From Amphirosellinia nigrospora (Eukaryota; Ascomycota; Sordariomycetes; Xylariales; Xylariaceae), in NCBI GenBank assembly GCA_004123355.1, contig SCHM01000004.1:7839017-7903016 (forward strand): a stretch of 64,000 bases of DNA, read 5' to 3'. Both the position numbers and the translations under genes were made by a program. The number at the start of each line of letters is the position of its first letter. Positions within the stretch are counted from its first letter, which is position 1. Of the stretch, positions 1-12,442 are shown piece by piece. The notes beneath the pieces are model-generated. The model saw only the letters and a list, made by a program, of their open reading frames with translations, searched no databases and had not been told where the DNA came from.

Positions 1-2131
1 ATAACTATGTTTTAACTTATTTTTTTAAGGTTATTTACTGCCCTTGTTTAATTTAATTATATAAATAGGGCTATTTTAGGCCTTATTAAATAAATTTTTT
101 AGTTTTTGGTCGATCTGGTTGTTTTTTAGGCGCTCCGTAGTACTTCGTTTAAGTTCTTCGGGGTTTTGTTATTATTTTCTATAAAATATACTTGTTTTTA
201 CGGCTTGCTTTTAAAAAACTTATATTAGTTTTAAATTTTTCGAACTTATTAGCTAAGTTATTGCGGTATAGCGTACTTTTAATTATAACGATTAGCCGGA
301 CTAGCTTTATAGTTTCGTTATTTTAGGCTATTATATTTTTTCGCGGCAGTTTTTAGCTTAGTAGCCAGGCTTATTATAGTTAAAACATATATTATTGCTA
401 CTTTTATTGCGTATTTATCGTTATAGTTTTGTTATTTTATATCGTTATTATTAACTTGTAAATATAGCTAATTTCCCGGCTATTAATATAGAGGTTTAAA
501 ATAGTAAGTATTAGTATTTTCGGGGTTATTTCCGTATTATTAACTAGTTAAATCTAGCTTATGGTAAGTTTGCTTACTGTATTTCTGTAATATTATAATT
601 ATAATAAGGTGCTATTATACCTTAAAATTATACAGTAATTTCGGGGGTACTATAAATTTTCGGTTCTATAGAAGTTATAGTAATTATTCCTAATATTGTA
701 TTGCTTTTTTTATAATTTAGCCTATATTCTATTTTTTGCTAAACGCTTTATATTAAGCTAAATATTTAAAGCATACGTAGTAAGCTTATTAATTATATAA
801 CGTTATATGTTTGCTAGATATTTTAAATACTTCTTGGTAGTTGATAGAAAGCTTCTTGTAGTTTTTAAAAATAGCTTATATATATTTCGTTTTAAGCTAG
901 CAATAGTCCTATAAATACCGTTAAAAAGCTATGTAGTGCGTTATAAATATTTAATATTTAGATTATTATTTAGAAAGTCGATCTAAATAGCTGCTATATT
1001 ATTATTTTAATAAATAGCGCTATTTGTTAAAAATTATTTATTAATTCGAGCATAACTTTTTAGTTTATAATTCGTAAAGCATTAAAGCTTATATTAGTTG
1101 TACTTAAATTTAGCGTACTTTATTTAGTATAATATAATTGGCTCGAATTAAACTAAATTAGGTAGTATAATTACTTTATTTTATCTTTGTATTTGTTTAG
1201 CTTAATAGCGTTGCTCGCTAAAAATATGTTAGGAAAAATGGCCTAAACTCGCTATTTTTGTCGGGTTTAAATAAAATTTAGGCTTTTATATTTTTATAAG
1301 TTTAATAAAAAATCTTTTAATTGTTTTTAATTAGTTACGTTAGTTAATTGTTGTATATATACTTTATTTGTTTTTTTAGCACTTATAAGTACGTAAAAAG
1401 TTTGCTATTATATTTGCTAGTATACCCGCTAGAGCTAATAGCGTTAGGGTTGTTGCTAGTTTTATTGTTATATTTATTAGTATAGTTATAGTGCTGCTAC
1501 TTTAGTTTTGTAAACTTAGTTCTTGGAAACTTTTTTTATTTTTATTAATATAGCTTCGAATCGTAAGTTTATTTTCGTTTTTAATTAGTTGATTCGTTTA
1601 GCTATATTAATTATTAATGTGTTAATATAAATATTATAGCTTATTATATTTGTAGCTAGTAGGACGCTTATTAGGTTATTTAACGTTAGGTTGTTTATAT
1701 TTGTTATAGAGCTGCTACTTTTTGCTTCGAAATAAGCTCTTGTAAAGTTTGCTATTATATATAGGATAAATATTGCAAAGTATACTTTTAAAATAGGTTT
1801 TGATAAAGTGTTTAATTAACGTAATTGCAAGGTTAAATTTTTGTAGGTTGGTCGGCTGCAGGGTTATTTATAATCGCGCAACTAGTTTTAAATAAAGCTA
1901 TAAAGCTGCGTAAATAGCTATTTATACGTGCTTAGCAACCTATATTAAATAACCTACAGGGCTTTCACTATTACGGTTTAGGCTATATAAATTAGTTCTT
2001 AATATACTAGGTTGGTTAATTAAATAAAAGGCTAAGTCTAGTTTCTGTAGTGGGCTAAATACTTATAGCTGTGGGTGGGGCTGGCTTGCAGTGCCCGCCA
2101 GGGCTCTGCCAGTCGCCACCCTGGAGCTACA
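1..2131 (-). mobile_element. Truncated Ty3/gypsy-like LTR retroelement, RIP-decayed (copy 1)
   Basis: Reading on the minus strand, this is the 5' part of the same element found complete at 15453-21188. The 5' LTR lies at 1925-2131 and the internal part runs leftwards off the window edge. The two copies stay colinear: base 1 corresponds to about 17585 of the second copy, so this copy contains the leader and the gag region only. Differences between copies are mostly transitions towards A/T, and all reading frames are full of stops, which is the pattern expected of RIP. A decayed zinc-knuckle region is visible near 340-390 on the minus strand. No functional gene remains. Confidence 0.88.
1925..2131 (-). 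repeat. 5' LTR of retroelement copy 1
   Basis: About 207 bp. On the minus strand it starts TGTAGCTCCAGGGTGGCGAC and ends in CACGTA, where the terminal CA appears mutated. It matches the LTRs at 15453-15657 and 20982-21188 along its length. The first 80 bp are much more GC-rich than the rest of the element and have escaped most mutation. Confidence 0.85.
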
Positions 2132-3860
2132 TAAGTCTGTGTAAGTACCTTTATGGGGCTCCTGTGGCTCGCTGCTTAGCGTGAAAAAGATACCTAGTGG
2201 GTCCGACTTTTACTAGGTGTAACCGGAGTAGGTACCTAGTGAACAAACCAAGATTAAGCATAAAATAGTGCGGATGCATAAGTCCATACAAGCACCCGGC
2301 ACTTAGTACCCTTTAGCTACAGGCTGACCTTGACTCCGAGGTTCTACTATCGAAGCAACCTGCAGTGTCTGTGCAGTGGTCTGCAAATTATTATGCGAGG
2401 CATAAATTCGAGATTTCCTGATACCTATTACCTAGGTAGTACATTCTCCGAACCTGGTGCAACTGTGATAGTGACGATGAATTGAATGCTCGGTGTACCG
2501 CATTAGGCAATGCAACGAACGCACTTATATCCATGATGTATGCTGACGCGATCCGTATAAACCCCGGCCAAGATCTGTGCCGCTGCACCAACTCATCCCG
2601 CATAGCGGCACAGACATCGCAGACTGTGTCGGTTAACGCCAACTAAACCAACGCTCATTTGTTGATTCGATAGACAGTTTTCTTACTCGACTTGTTTACT
2701 AGGGTTATATCGCTTCACCAGCGATGCAAACAACACCAATTCGACTGCCACGCGACACAGAAAGCATAGAAAGATAACTAATGATTGGAAGGGAGGAAAC
2801 AGCGTTAGTCTGTTTTCAGATCGCACAGAACAATTTAACTAAAACCCAGTTCACAAAGCAAGGATTCATCCCACCATGACCTCAAAGGAAGGAATTCAAA
2901 AGCATTGCCTACTCATCTATCATCTATACGAGACACGTATGTGTGTGAGAAAGGGAACACCAATACCTAGCAGAGTGTTAATTTGATCAACATAACGTAC
3001 ACGACTCTCATGATATAGTATTCTTCGCTCTTCTTTTATCACCCCTTGTCCTTATACGCGAATCAATCAAGCAAAATCATGTCTTTCACAGCAGCCTGCC
3101 TATGATCATGTCGCCCAGTCTATAGTTATTGCCCAAGGAGATTGCTCCCGCCTCGTAACGCTCATCGTGCCACCGGCTCTTCAAGGACAAGGTAGACGCC
3201 CTCTCATAATTGTATATCTCACGTGTTGTATGGAATATGGATGAGTGCACGTGTTGCCAGGTCTCACAACTTCCTGTGAATTTAAATGTCAACGTAGCCT
3301 ATCAATGCAGTGCCATGGCACGCGCATGACTGTCAATATATAAGGCCTGTTGCCGAGGACTTGGCCATCAGCCAACATGTGGTCTTACATAAAAATATCC
3401 TTCTATTCACGTGGTGTCTCGCAAATTAAAAGTTCTGTCCTCATTAACGCCACAACTAGTAGGATATTGTTTGTGTGCGCGCGCGCGCGCGCATGTGTCA
3501 CAGGCCGAGAAATAGCTCCCCTCTCATTTGTCGCCATGCGCTCGTGCCGTTCGCACTATCACGCTCAATACATGATGGCGTACCAAAGTAAGCTCGGGTT
3601 TGTGTTTGCATGGCTTGATGTTCATCCCCGTCAAGATGAAATTCTTAGATGCCATTTAACTGCTCAAGCTCTCGCGCCTTGTTTGACTAACGATTTAGGT
3701 GGCTCTATTGCTTAAGACCGCTTCCATTCTACTTCATTCCAGGCGCGATTCTACTTCATTCCAGGTACGATTATGTCTTTCTTGTTTCAACTCCGTAGCT
3801 AACAAGTAGTTGCCACCGGTTTCCCCAAGATTCCCTTCTTGCTGTTTGAGCAAAAAGAGC
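2132..3860. other. Intergenic region, no supported gene
   Basis: Normal base composition resumes abruptly after the LTR. Open frames here are short and have no recognisable domain. Small repeats are present: an alternating GT/GC tract at about 3472-3496, and two copies of a 22-bp unit beginning ATTCTACTTCATTCC at 3726-3747 and 3748-3769. Confidence 0.6.
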
Positions 3861-4400
3861 ATGTCTGGCAAAGACAAGATGCGTGTCTTCGTATCCATGT
3901 ACGTCCGTGAAGGAATAACATCACTGCCAGGGAGTTATGAGTTCCTACGTCATGCGCGTTTTCATTGGGCTATATGGTCTGAGCCCAAGGGCAGCACGGG
4001 GAGAGGGGCGTGCTATCAGGCCTTGAATTACGCTGCGTTTGTGAACGTTCCAGATTCGGGCGGTTGGCAATATGAGTACATCAGGGACGCAGACTATACC
4101 CGAAGCGGCTCTATGCTAGGACGTATTATGGTTGGCAAGCTGCCGAATCATGTGAGCCCTGACGTTGTGGCCGACGTCCTCTCGAGCGTCCCGCTGCCCA
4201 GGGACAACTTCCACCCCCCTGAGAACTGTGTTACCTGGACTATGGATGCTTTGCGAGTACTTCAACTGCGTGGTTGGGTGGAGAGATTTGATGTCGGGCG
4301 CTTCATGAATCATGCTCTTCGTCGTGCAAACGCCTGGTACAGTGACAATTCCTGGCGAGAATTGAACTCTAAAGAGACTTACGTAGAGAGATTTCCGTGA
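3861..4400 (+). CDS. Small conserved fungal protein, DUF6914-like
   Basis: Single exon of 179 residues from the ATG at 3861. An upstream in-frame ATG at 3810 would add 17 residues (a Pro/Cys/Ser-rich stretch) that look unlike the family, so the inner start is preferred. The pattern is an N-terminal VFVSMYVREG strand, a FHWAIWSEPKGS segment, RGACYQALNY, then WQYEYIRDADYT and GRIMVGKL, ending in a helical part around TWTMDALRVLQLRGWV. From memory this matches a family of small fungal proteins of unknown function (DUF6914). No catalytic role is known to me. The frame is uninterrupted, unlike most genes nearby. It lies between the LTR and the NRPS and is convergent with the NRPS. Confidence 0.7.
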   Translation: MSGKDKMRVFVSMYVREGITSLPGSYEFLRHARFHWAIWSEPKGSTGRGACYQALNYAAFVNVPDSGGWQYEYIRDADYTRSGSMLGRIMVGKLPNHVSPDVVADVLSSVPLPRDNFHPPENCVTWTMDALRVLQLRGWVERFDVGRFMNHALRRANAWYSDNSWRELNSKETYVERFP

Positions 4401-4506
4401 GAGAGTTCTATCTCAAGATCGAAAACGTCACAATATAGCGTTTTCCCTGATTACTAAGCAACAGAAGTGTTTTCGTCGCGAACCTGGTATATATGGTAGG
4501 TGTCAT

Positions 4507-4562
4507 GAAGCCACACTATCGCGAAGCCACGAAGCCACGAAGCCACGAAGCCACGAAGCCAC
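4507..4562. repeat. 8-bp tandem repeat (GAAGCCAC)
   Basis: Five perfect head-to-tail copies of GAAGCCAC at 4523-4562, with one further copy at 4507-4514. It lies about 100 bp after the stop of the small conserved gene. It is probably a replication-slippage microsatellite. Confidence 0.85.
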
Positions 4563-4611
4563 GGGGCCTCGAACAAAGAGATTATCTGTATATACCGTAG
4601 TTACGTCTACG

Positions 4612-4736
4612 GGGGTAGTTTCTGAGACCTTCGCGCAACAACATGTATAGATGATCTACCCCATATATCACAGGGTCGCCTGACAGTAGGCAATAATAGA
4701 CACTTGTTGTTGCACGAGGGCCTCAGAAACTACCCT
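4612..4736. repeat. Imperfect inverted repeat, MITE-like hairpin
   Basis: Two arms of about 35 bp (4612-4646 and 4702-4736) are near-perfect reverse complements, built around GGGTAGTTTCTGAG and a CAACAACA segment, with a 55-bp loop. The compact shape fits a miniature inverted-repeat transposable element, but no clear target duplication is visible. A structured RNA is a less likely alternative. Confidence 0.55.
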
Positions 4737-5683
4737 GTTGGGGACCATCTAACTATCTGACTATATATACTAAGCAGGGAGTCTGTGTCTGCGCTTGTGT
4801 ACTTATGCCCTGTGAAAATTTTCTCTCGCCACTTTGGTATTCAACAGAGCCCACGAACGGAGAGGTTCGTAAATGTCTACCGTATTCGAGATAGGTAATT
4901 GAAATATATTTCTTTTGATGCACGAAGGTCTCTAGAACACGTTTACAGAGCTATTATAGTTATTTTAAAGTTCTCTTCATCATGCGAGATGAAAGTATGT
5001 CACATAGCAAGGTCAAAATTAACCGACCATCGAGAGCGAACTTATCTACACCATTGCTGTATACTGTTTTCGTCCAGAACCATCCTCTTTCCTTTCTCTC
5101 AGACTCAAGATACTCGTCTTAATACAATTCCAACAAGACATTAAGCCACGAGCAGCCCTCGGCTGCTTTTCCTGGTAGTCCACCGCGGAACAAGGCGGAC
5201 GGACATGGATATGGCAAACTACACCATAGTAGATATGTTCTGTTAAAAAATCTATTTATTCAAAAAAGAATCTGCGGCGCCCTGTGGCATGAAGCGAACG
5301 CCGCTTCCACTGAATCGAACTACATCTATTTCAATGGGCGGACGGGTATCATTGAATTGCCGCGATAAATAACAAGATGATGGAAGCCCGGAAGGCCCAT
5401 AACAAGGCTAGGACAATAGGCTTCCAGGGCTAAGCATACCCAGAATACACAAATACTGCTTTTTTTTCCCTGCCCAGGCTCTATGCATCCATCCCGAATC
5501 GCCATCTCAATCACAATATGCCGAGTTCGTACTCGTGAAGTCATTCTGTCTAAGCTGCCGAAAGTAGGCATCGTAAGAAACAAAAAAGGGAAACATGTAA
5601 ATGGATATAAAACTCAAACACATTTGGAAAATATTTCGCTTATCCCGAACTCCACCGCAAGCAAATAAACACATCATAGCACT
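4737..5683. other. Intergenic region, no supported gene
   Basis: Contains only short frames without domain similarity. It forms the 3' side of both the small gene at 3861-4400 and the NRPS, so it is a convergent terminator region rather than a promoter. Confidence 0.55.
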
Positions 5684-7903
5684 CTAGAACCCATTACGGT
5701 TCATGTTGGTTCCGTCGGCGGATGTGGGCGGCGTGAGGTCATCGATCATGCTGTCAAGCGTCGAGAGCGACTCGAGGGAGTCCTTCCCGGTGGTATTGAG
5801 CCCGCGGTTCGGGTGGAGTCGTGGGGGCGCCGAGAGGCTGTTCAACGCGGCGTCGTTCGCCGTGCCGGTGCCCACGGTGAGCTTCCGGAAGTTCTTTCCC
5901 CACGTCGACGCGGCATTGCGTGTCGAGAGGGTACGCGACGGGTTCCGCTTGAGGAAGCTCCGGCGGTGTCGCAGCTGTGTCTCCTGCTGCTTGGCGATGA
6001 TGAGTTCGTACTGTTGCATCATAGTCGGATGGTCGATGATCTCCTCAGTCGTGTACACCTTCTGCTCGAGCCCCGGGAACCGCGGCACCTTCTGCGTGTA
6101 GTAACGCGCCAGCTCGGCCGCCGGCATGTGCGCGCCCCAGATCTCGTAGAAGGGCACCGAGCGGATGTCGGCTACCTGCAGATTCTGCGTGCCCAGGACG
6201 GCGTCCCAGGCCGTCGCGACAACGCTATGGGCGGCCCGGGCGTGGTCCGGATCGACCGACAGCACCGGAGACAGCACGCTACTCTCTCGCTTGGGGGCCG
6301 GTAGCGGGATGCGCGGCGTCGTGTAGCTGTCGTTGAGGCCCTTGAGCATCATGGGGTCCATGACGAAGTCGACCGTCGTCAGCACAGATATGGTGGAGCA
6401 CAACATTCTCAGGACTTCCTCGGCAAAGAAGGATTGTATTTTCTTTTCACAGAAGGTGACGGATATCTCAACGTGTTTCGACCCGGCCATGATGGTTTGC
6501 ACAAAAACATCAGAATCCTCGTGGCTCAGGCCCATCATATCTAGCGTGCAGGCGGCATCGCCGATGGTGAAGTTGAGGAATTTATATCGCTCCGACTGTC
6601 TCTGGTGGTGCACGACGGTGCTGAAACGTGTCCAGGACGGCCAGGCCGTACAGTTATTGATGACATCGGCCGTCTGAAGGTTTTCGTACGGAATACTAGC
6701 GACGTATTGACTTTGTATGTTTTTGAAGTACTCCAGGGGCGCAATCGGGCAATCCGGCACTCGTGTACGTACCGGTATCACATTGCCCTTGGGGCCGACC
6801 ACGCTGGAGATGGTCTGCCCGTTGGCTAGACTCAGATGTCTGCCCTCGACCATGTGGCCAAATACGACGTCATCGGTGCCAGATAGGTTCGATAAGACGA
6901 TGGACCACGCACCCTTAAGGATGGACTCGAAAGGTATGCCGAAGTTCTGCAGTGATCCGAGAGGTATCTTCTGCTGGAGCGTCTTCGGACTCGAGTTGGC
7001 GACGGGGAGCGAGGGTTGTGATACGACTTGCGTCATAGACACACCTTCGAGAAGAGAACGCCAATATTCGGTTGCGCCACTGGCGTACGTGGAGCGCACC
7101 GCTCTGATCACCTCACAGAAGCCGGTGCTTTGCGTCAAGGGACCCGTTTGTCCGTAGAAGCGGCCTAGGTCGCGCACCAAGATAGGGATCGAGAGATCAT
7201 CGTACTGGGCACGGGACAGTCGCATGACTAGGATGGAGCTCTTTCCTGCGTCGAGGAAGGAGAATTTAGTGATGGGGCGGCGGAAATCGATGGGTAGCGG
7301 TTGGTCTCGCTTGATGAGTTTCACGGCGAGGCTATTTAAGCGCCAGTTCTGGCACTGGTATCGCAGAAATTCAGGTCGGTAAGAGCGAAGGACAGTTTGG
7401 TAGACCTGACGGCTGTGGGAAACGAACGCTGTTCGTAGAATGGGATGGGCTTTGGTTAACATGAAGCATGCGTTTTCCAGTTTATGCCAATCTAGATAGC
7501 CCGTTGCGTTGAGCATGAAGTAGGAGACATTGCCCCGTGCCTGCAGCATGGCCGACTCGACAAACATGGTCTGAAGAGAGGATGCTTCCGCCACGTCCTC
7601 GATGACACTTCTGTCGGACCCGAGCTTGGTTGCCGTCGCTTGCGTCGAGCCGTTTGACATGGCGTGTTCTCCTTGGCCCGGCGTGACCGCAGGTATCTGG
7701 AAATTAGTAATCCCCTTGCATAGCTCGGATAAAGTACGATTGTGGACAATATCGGTGATACAGATGTCTATTCCCCGTTGACGACACATGACAACAAGAC
7801 TATGGCTCATCACGATATCGCCTCCTAGGGACATAAAGCCGTCGTTGGCCGTTATGGTCGCTTGGTCCTCCATGCCTAGGACTTGAGCCCAGAGAGCCCG
7901 CAT
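5684..7903 (-). other. NRPS terminal T and C domains (open 739-codon stretch)
   Basis: The stretch opens with a carrier domain whose core reads SLGGDIVMSHS. The serine that carries phosphopantetheine in LGGDS is isoleucine. A condensation domain follows. Its catalytic HHxxxDG motif reads LSRAQYDDLS, so the active histidine is arginine and the glycine is aspartate. Downstream DVVFGHMVEGR and GPKGNVIPVR match later condensation motifs. The final 110 residues or so are low-complexity and end in SMIDDLTPPTSADG. The frame is uninterrupted, yet the two residues needed for chemistry are lost. Confidence 0.85.
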
Positions 7904-7929
7904 CTGCTGTTCGGCCTGCGTCAGGGTAA

Positions 7930-9660
7930 GGGCGGGAGATCGGTGGGTTGCATATCATGCATGTTGTCCACCTCGGCCATGGCCAATAGTTGTTGCCTCG
8001 ATAAGCCGGCAATCAGCTTCTGAAGGCCTCGCCTATCCACCCTCAACGAGGGCGTCAATGGCAATTGTCGGACGGGAAACATAAGCTAACGGAAGCGGAA
8101 TCTTATCACGAAGACCTGTGTTGACTTTCTGCCTACAATAGAAAAGTCTTTGTCGCGTTACGTTGTCAAGGTTGGTGAGATCCTCCCTGGCCTCAAGTAC
8201 CTGGTCGCCCAGCTCGACGAATACGGTAAGAACGGATGTCGAGTTCGTGTCTTTGAAGGCAACCGTCTCAACAACGACGTCTACGCCTTCGCCGATACAC
8301 CCTCGAAGCTGTGATTCAATCTCGGATACTCGGAAATAGTTGCCCCTGTTGTCATTTCTCTCGCCCTCGGGCGTCACGAATTCGATCTCCCCCTCTCCTC
8401 GGTAACGCACCAGACGGCCTGTCTTGAGAAGGCGGCTGCCCGATTGTTCGAGCAGGGAATGGGCCCGCGTGATGCTCTTGCGGACAAGGATATCAAATCT
8501 AGGTTCACCATATCTAGTGAGCTAGCGCTCGAGAGTGTAGTGCCTCCGATCACAAGCTCTCCGACCGCGCCCACCGGCATGAGTCGATTGTGATCCTCTG
8601 GGGACACGATCCAGAAGTTTCCACAGAAGGGATTACCGAACCCCTGTGTCATGGGAGGTCTCGTCATCTCCGTCGCCGAAAGACCGAGCGGGCAGGCCTC
8701 TGCAGACCCATAGACGAGAATCACCTTGGCCTTGCCGGCCCATTGCTGGTACACCTCGGCATCAAGGTGCGTTGCACGGAAGCAGACCACGGCCATGTCC
8801 GGCAGGGTGTTGGGATCGATCTTGCGCGAGAGGGCGGCGTGAGATAGGTCCAATTCACTCTCATGCGTTGTGCAGCGGCTGTAAAGCCCGAGATTCTCTC
8901 GAAGGAGGAGGGCATACAAACACAACCCCCGTTGACAAGGGTTGTGAAGATCTCGGCCAAGGAGACATCAACACCGTAGGAGGAGAGCTGCATCACTCGG
9001 CTTGACGGGTTGATCCGAAGTGTAGGACCTTGACCGGCGCAAGAGGTCGCCAAGGCTCCGTGACTATAGGAGACCGCCTTACAAGTCTTGGGGCCGGTAG
9101 GGGCTAAGAGGATGCACGCAATGTCGTAAGGCCTTGTCGTACAAGTACCGGTAACTCGATCGCTTGCACGTAGGGTGACAAGATGACCTGCTCGCTGATC
9201 GGATGGTGGACATCCCGAGCTCTCGAAGTACCGCGTACACTATCTGACGCCAAGATGAAGCCGCGATGGATTACTTGTACGATCCAGGGGAACATTTCCG
9301 TAGCCTCCGAGTCAATAGGGATAAGAATCCCGTTCACCCTAAGGTAAAAGAAGTTAGCCGAGAACTCCCCATTTCCTCTTCTCCAAGATGTCTAGCATTT
9401 CACTCACATCAAGACAGCCAACATGGCCACTATGGCCCATCGACTCTTGTCCACTACGACGGGCAGTGGATGGCTGTGGCCTAACACCGATGTTCCACAT
9501 GTGCTAAGCCCCTAGACCACAAAGGTCTGCATAGGTCAACACCCCGTCCGAGGCGTAAACCGCCTGGATATCAGCGTTCTTGTGCGCCTGGGCTGCGATG
9601 AGCGTGGGGAGGTGTTCATTCTGTACGTCGATGTGGGGCCTGCTGTTCCATGCTAGTATT
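7930..9660 (-). other. NRPS module-2 adenylation domain, multiply frameshifted
   Basis: Core motifs appear in order but in changing frames: LTYADL; VVVDKSRWAIVAMLAVLM; a 69-nt phase-2 intron at 9339-9407 with GTGAGT donor and CTAAC branch; GILIPIDSEA; a degenerate A3 loop LLAPTGPKTCKAV instead of the usual FTSGSTGxPKG type; QLSSYGVDVSLAEIF; VYGSAEACPLGLS; GAVGELVIGG; LVRYRGEGEIEFV; and LPLTPSLRVDRRGL, in which the invariant lysine of the GKxDR-type A10 motif is lost. An in-frame stop lies at 9504-9506 and about six indels separate the pieces. This is the most damaged part of the synthetase. Confidence 0.85.
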
Positions 9661-11055
9661 TGTTTATGGTCGTGCACGGTGAACAGGTCCGATTCTTTTA
9701 CAGTAGCGGTGGGACTTTCTAAGATGGTCTCAACAGCCTTTCCTAGAACGTGACCGATAGCGATGGCCTGCTGCTGGGCGAGGATGCGATGTCCAACGAC
9801 GACATTGAGGTTGCCGTCACGAATACCGAAATCCACGTTGATGTCATACTCGGAGGCTTGCGTGGAGCTATTATGAGAGAATTTGCTGTTCGGGAGGCGC
9901 TGGCTAGATATATCCTCATAACTAAAAGACACATATGTGTTGAAAAGCCGCTTGCCCTTTGTGCCGAGTTCATGCTCGATCACACTCATAGGCACATGTT
10001 GGTGTTGCAAGGCTTTTTGGTGCTCCAGTTGCGCATCGCGGAGAAGTTGGACGATCGTTTGGTTGGAAAGCGCACGAGTTCTACCGACTAGAACTCTGGA
10101 GAAAGGCCCAACGGCGCTCTCGAGCCCTGCGATGGGCAGGTCCCTGCCAGAGGTACGATACCCGAAGCACACATCTTGTGTGCCAAGAAACGTTCGCAGC
10201 AAGATGCCCCACGCAACTCGGAGTATGGTCGACTTATCTACTTTATAGAAGCGCGCAAAATCATGTAGGCGTTGGAAAGGGATCTGTAGGTCGATGGGAA
10301 CGGTCTGCCATTCGATGGTACCGGTCCCCCCTGAAAGAAGGCGAGGGAAATGGCAGGGCTGAACACCATACAGCTTTTCTTTCCAAAATTGTTTCGTCAA
10401 GGGCGTCATTTTCAGGCGCTGATAATACTCCGGGAACGATAACTTATTAGAAGTGGCCGCGTGCCCTGCGAAGTACACCTGCTCAAGCTCATTGAAGAGA
10501 ATGGCAATGCTTGTAATCTGCTTGATCGGTTAGATCCGGACCCACGGGTCGATAGATAATCGGCCAAAACTGATGCAGTATAGAGAAGAAAAGAGAAGCA
10601 AAAAAAAGTATAGCTTACATCGCAGATAGCTTGGCTGACCTCCAATTTCAGGTAAACCCTACCAGCAGACTGGCAAACGATGAGTCGATGCCACGGGATA
10701 CCCTCTTCCAGATGCAAAGGTGGAACATTCCCGATAGCTGCCATCGAACCCTCGATTTCGTCGCTCTCGATAAATAGCATATTGGGAGAATGGTTGCGTA
10801 GTACGACCTGATCGTAGAGACCCTCTTTCAGAACACTAGGTGAAAAGAGGGTTCGCATAGCGGGATGTTGTTGCGTGACCTGATACCAGGCGCTGCAGAT
10901 CTGCGACGTATCAATCGTGTTGCCGACTGTGTTTAGTTCGTAAGTCACTTGAGCGAGTGAACTACCCGGCAACAACGATTGATGAACTAATACGCATTGT
11001 TGGCAGGCCGTGGCAGGGAAGATATCTTGGACGTTACTTGTGTTGAGATTCAACC
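9640..11055 (-). other. NRPS internal condensation domain with lost catalytic histidine
   Basis: The domain begins near QDIFPATACQQCVL. The active-site region reads EVSQAICD just before a 101-nt intron (10518-10618, GTAAGC donor, CTAAC branch, CAG acceptor). In HHxxxD terms the catalytic histidine is glutamine. Later motifs DVCFGYRTSGRDLPI and VGPFSRVL are normal in position. The frame is open across both exons, so the damage here is by substitution rather than by indel. Confidence 0.82.
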
Positions 11056-12442
11056 GGGGGGACGTCTCGGTTGAGCTGATTGAGACCCTCGGGCGTGACA
11101 CCTAGGTAGGGAACGTCTGACATGGAAAGCCCTGGTGCATAGTCCTTCAGCCTGCTGATAGACTGGCGGAGGACTCGCTCATAGTTTCGGATCCACGTCT
11201 GTATTTGCTCCCGGTGCTTCGAGTCTCGATGATGTAAGAATTTTAGTTTGGCCTCGCCCTCTTCCATCCAGACGGAGACTTCGAAAATGGCGATGCGACC
11301 GACGTACCGGCCGACATCCGCGGTATCAGACCCCATCGCCTTGCCAGGGATATCGAGCTCTTGGAAGACAGCGTTTCGGCTTTGAACGTGCCCCAAGGAA
11401 CCTGCGTATGTGAAGATGAGCTCGAGCGGGCAGTGGGAGAAGGCAAATGACTCCGCCGATGGGGCGTCTGTGAGGTTGGCCGTAAAGTGCGATAGACTGG
11501 TCTTCGAAGCGGCCCGGCGCGCATCTTTGACGCGGCTCGAGATGGAAAACACATCATCCGTCGGTGACACGTTCACCACGAGGGACACAAGTAGGTAAAC
11601 CAGCCCACAGTCCCAGATATGTCACGGTTTGGATCCAGGGCGGATCGCTCGTGCTCTTGATTCCAGAGAATCGGCGCGGTTCGATCTCGAAAGGTCTGTG
11701 CGAAAGAAAGTAAGAGAGCCGACATGAAAATATCGCAGGAATCTGTCTTGAGTTCCTTATTGGCCGCCTCAAGGACAGACGTCACCTCGGACTCTAATGT
11801 AAAGCCGAAGGCGACCGTACTCCCGTACGTGTTGAGCGTATCCTTGACGCCCCAGTATTCCCAGTTGCGAGGCGGCAGCTCGAATGCGAGCCCGATATCG
11901 TCAGTTGTCGTCTGCACACGGTGCTTCTGATGCAAGGTCCATTCCTTGAAGGTAAGAGAGTTTCCGGACACCAGATGACCATCGGTGAGTAGCCTCTCTA
12001 GGTCATTCGCCACCACCTGCCATGATTTCAGATCCACGACGAGATGATGAGCGACTAAGTAGAGTAGTTGATATCCATCGTTGGTATGGAAGTGATGGGC
12101 CGCAAAGACAGGGCCGTTCTCGATGTTGATAGAGAACTGGGCGGCCGTGGCGACAGACTCGAGCTCAGCATTCGTGCCGATTAAGTGGTGGGCGAACTGG
12201 TACGATGTAGGGATGGCCGGCTCGGTCGACTGCCACCAGGATCCGTTGGCGAAGTGAAAACGGGTTCTCAGCATCTTATGATGACCCACTACAGCCTCGA
12301 TAGCTGCTCGTAGGTCCTCGACACCGATACTTTGTTTCAACCGTAATAGTATGCTCTGGTTAAACCGATAATCGCCATTACTGGATTTCCGCCGTGCCGT
12401 GTCCTTCCCCATCGGCGTTTGGAAATAGAGGTGCTGCATGGG
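11056..12442 (-). other. NRPS epimerisation domain with two frame breaks
   Basis: AHHLVVDLKSW is the HHxxxD motif of an epimerisation domain, and TVGWFTYL is its later conserved motif. The catalytic motif is intact. The domain is preceded by a one-base deletion in a C run near 12440, interrupted by a one-base deletion near 11588 just after GWFTYL, and followed by a one-base insertion in a C run near 11058. An epimerisation domain would convert the first residue to the D form before condensation. Confidence 0.85.

Noticed and set aside
3350-3715. 121-codon plus-strand frame
   Set aside because: Crosses an alternating GC/GT simple repeat giving Ala-Arg runs; no recognised domain and no splice structure.
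5703-7157. Several plus-strand open frames opposite the NRPS terminal domains
   Set aside because: GC-rich antisense shadows of a convincing condensation domain on the minus strand.
11588-12440. Treating the frame changes in the epimerisation domain as tiny introns
   Set aside because: No GT-AG pair of plausible length exists at these points; single-base indels restore the conserved domain order directly.
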